DNA of 6,023 nucleotides from Thermogutta sp. GTDB taxonomy: Bacteria; Planctomycetota; Planctomycetia; Pirellulales; Thermoguttaceae. The notes under the pieces were generated by a model. It ran no database searches, had not been told where the DNA came from, and worked only from the letters and a program-made list of their open reading frames with translations. The stretch is taken from NCBI RefSeq assembly GCF_014359955.1, contig NZ_JACIYL010000215.1, positions 1-6,023 of the forward strand, read 5' to 3'. The first letter of the stretch is position 1, and the number at the start of each line of letters is the position of its first letter. This document shows positions 5,767 to 6,023 of this stretch, piece by piece. The position numbers were made by a program, and so were the translations under genes.

Positions 5767-6023
5767 ATGCGGGCGTCGGAATCCTCGGCTATGGCAGACG
5801 TGATCTCTCATGCTTCGTCACCCAGCCCCCGCTCTCCCTTCCGCGATTGGGTCGAGCGGGCAGCCGAGGGAGATGACGAAGCTCTCGCCAAACTCCTCGA
5901 ATACTGCGAGCCGAAATTTCAAATCATTGCCCGTGTCGCCCTCGGGCCGCTTCTTCGTTCCCAGGTGGATACCCTGGATCTCGTGCAATCGATGAAGCGG
6001 ATGTTGATCCCGGGCCTGCGGGC
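5767..6023 (+). CDS. ECF-type RNA polymerase sigma factor, N-terminal part (partial)
   Basis: Frame open from 5683 to the window end; 85 full codons are seen from the ATG at 5767. The protein has a short Ser/Pro-rich lead (SHASSPSPRSPF). DWVERAAEGDDEALAKLLEY then resembles the helical start of sigma-70 region 2. ARVALGPLLRSQVDTLDLVQS is the core-binding and -10 recognition part of region 2 in the pattern found in planctomycete ECF-like sigma factors. Region 4 would lie beyond the window. ATG 5767 has GCAGG six bases before it; ATG 5791 (8 codons later) lacks a clear site and is the alternative, and GTG 5734 after AGAGGG is possible but closely spaced. The product would direct RNA polymerase to a set of promoters that cannot be told from here. 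The gene is divergent from the importer operon and may share its promoter region. Confidence 0.75.
   Translation, partial: MRASESSAMADVISHASSPSPRSPFRDWVERAAEGDDEALAKLLEYCEPKFQIIARVALGPLLRSQVDTLDLVQSMKRMLIPGLR

Overview
This is a GC-rich bacterial window with four complete genes on the minus strand, flanked by two partial plus-strand genes. The best lineage guess is a planctomycete. The main reasons are the start of an ECF-type RNA polymerase sigma factor with the 'LRSQVDTLDLVQS' region-2 pattern common in that phylum, and the large secreted DUF5060-type glycoside hydrolase. This is inference from protein style, not proof.

Layout from left to right. Positions 1-189 hold the C-terminal end of an unrecognised plus-strand protein, closed by a good intrinsic terminator (192-226). 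Its stem runs over the stop codon of the convergent gene. Positions 219-2501 (minus) encode a 760-residue exported glycoside hydrolase-like protein: DUF5060 domain, TIM barrel with NE and GEF catalytic motifs, and a beta-rich insert inside the barrel. Positions 2576-3580 (minus) encode a 334-residue aldo/keto reductase with an intact D-Y-K-H tetrad; the hydrolase follows it 74 bases downstream. A 153-base spacer (3581-3733) holds one short inverted repeat. Positions 3734-5523 (minus) encode a BtuCD/FecDE-type importer pair, ATPase then permease, joined by a GTGA stop/start overlap with a strong ribosome binding site. No substrate-binding protein is present in the window.

The region between the importer and the sigma factor (5524-5766) is the densest non-coding part. 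It holds a TATAAT whose flanking bases make it palindromic, so both strands read a perfect -10. It also holds a long hairpin in the importer leader, two stretches resembling the 3' half of a cobalamin riboswitch core, and overlapping inverted repeats in the sigma-factor leader. The first half of the cobalamin riboswitch core was not found, so that resemblance is a lead and not an identification.

Functionally, the importer would bring a metal chelate (cobalamin, haem or siderophore-like) across the inner membrane using a binding protein encoded elsewhere. The reductase and hydrolase probably serve carbohydrate breakdown. No CRISPR array, transposase, tRNA, rRNA or phage gene was seen, and no clearly new multi-gene system. 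The most interesting material is the divergent regulatory region.
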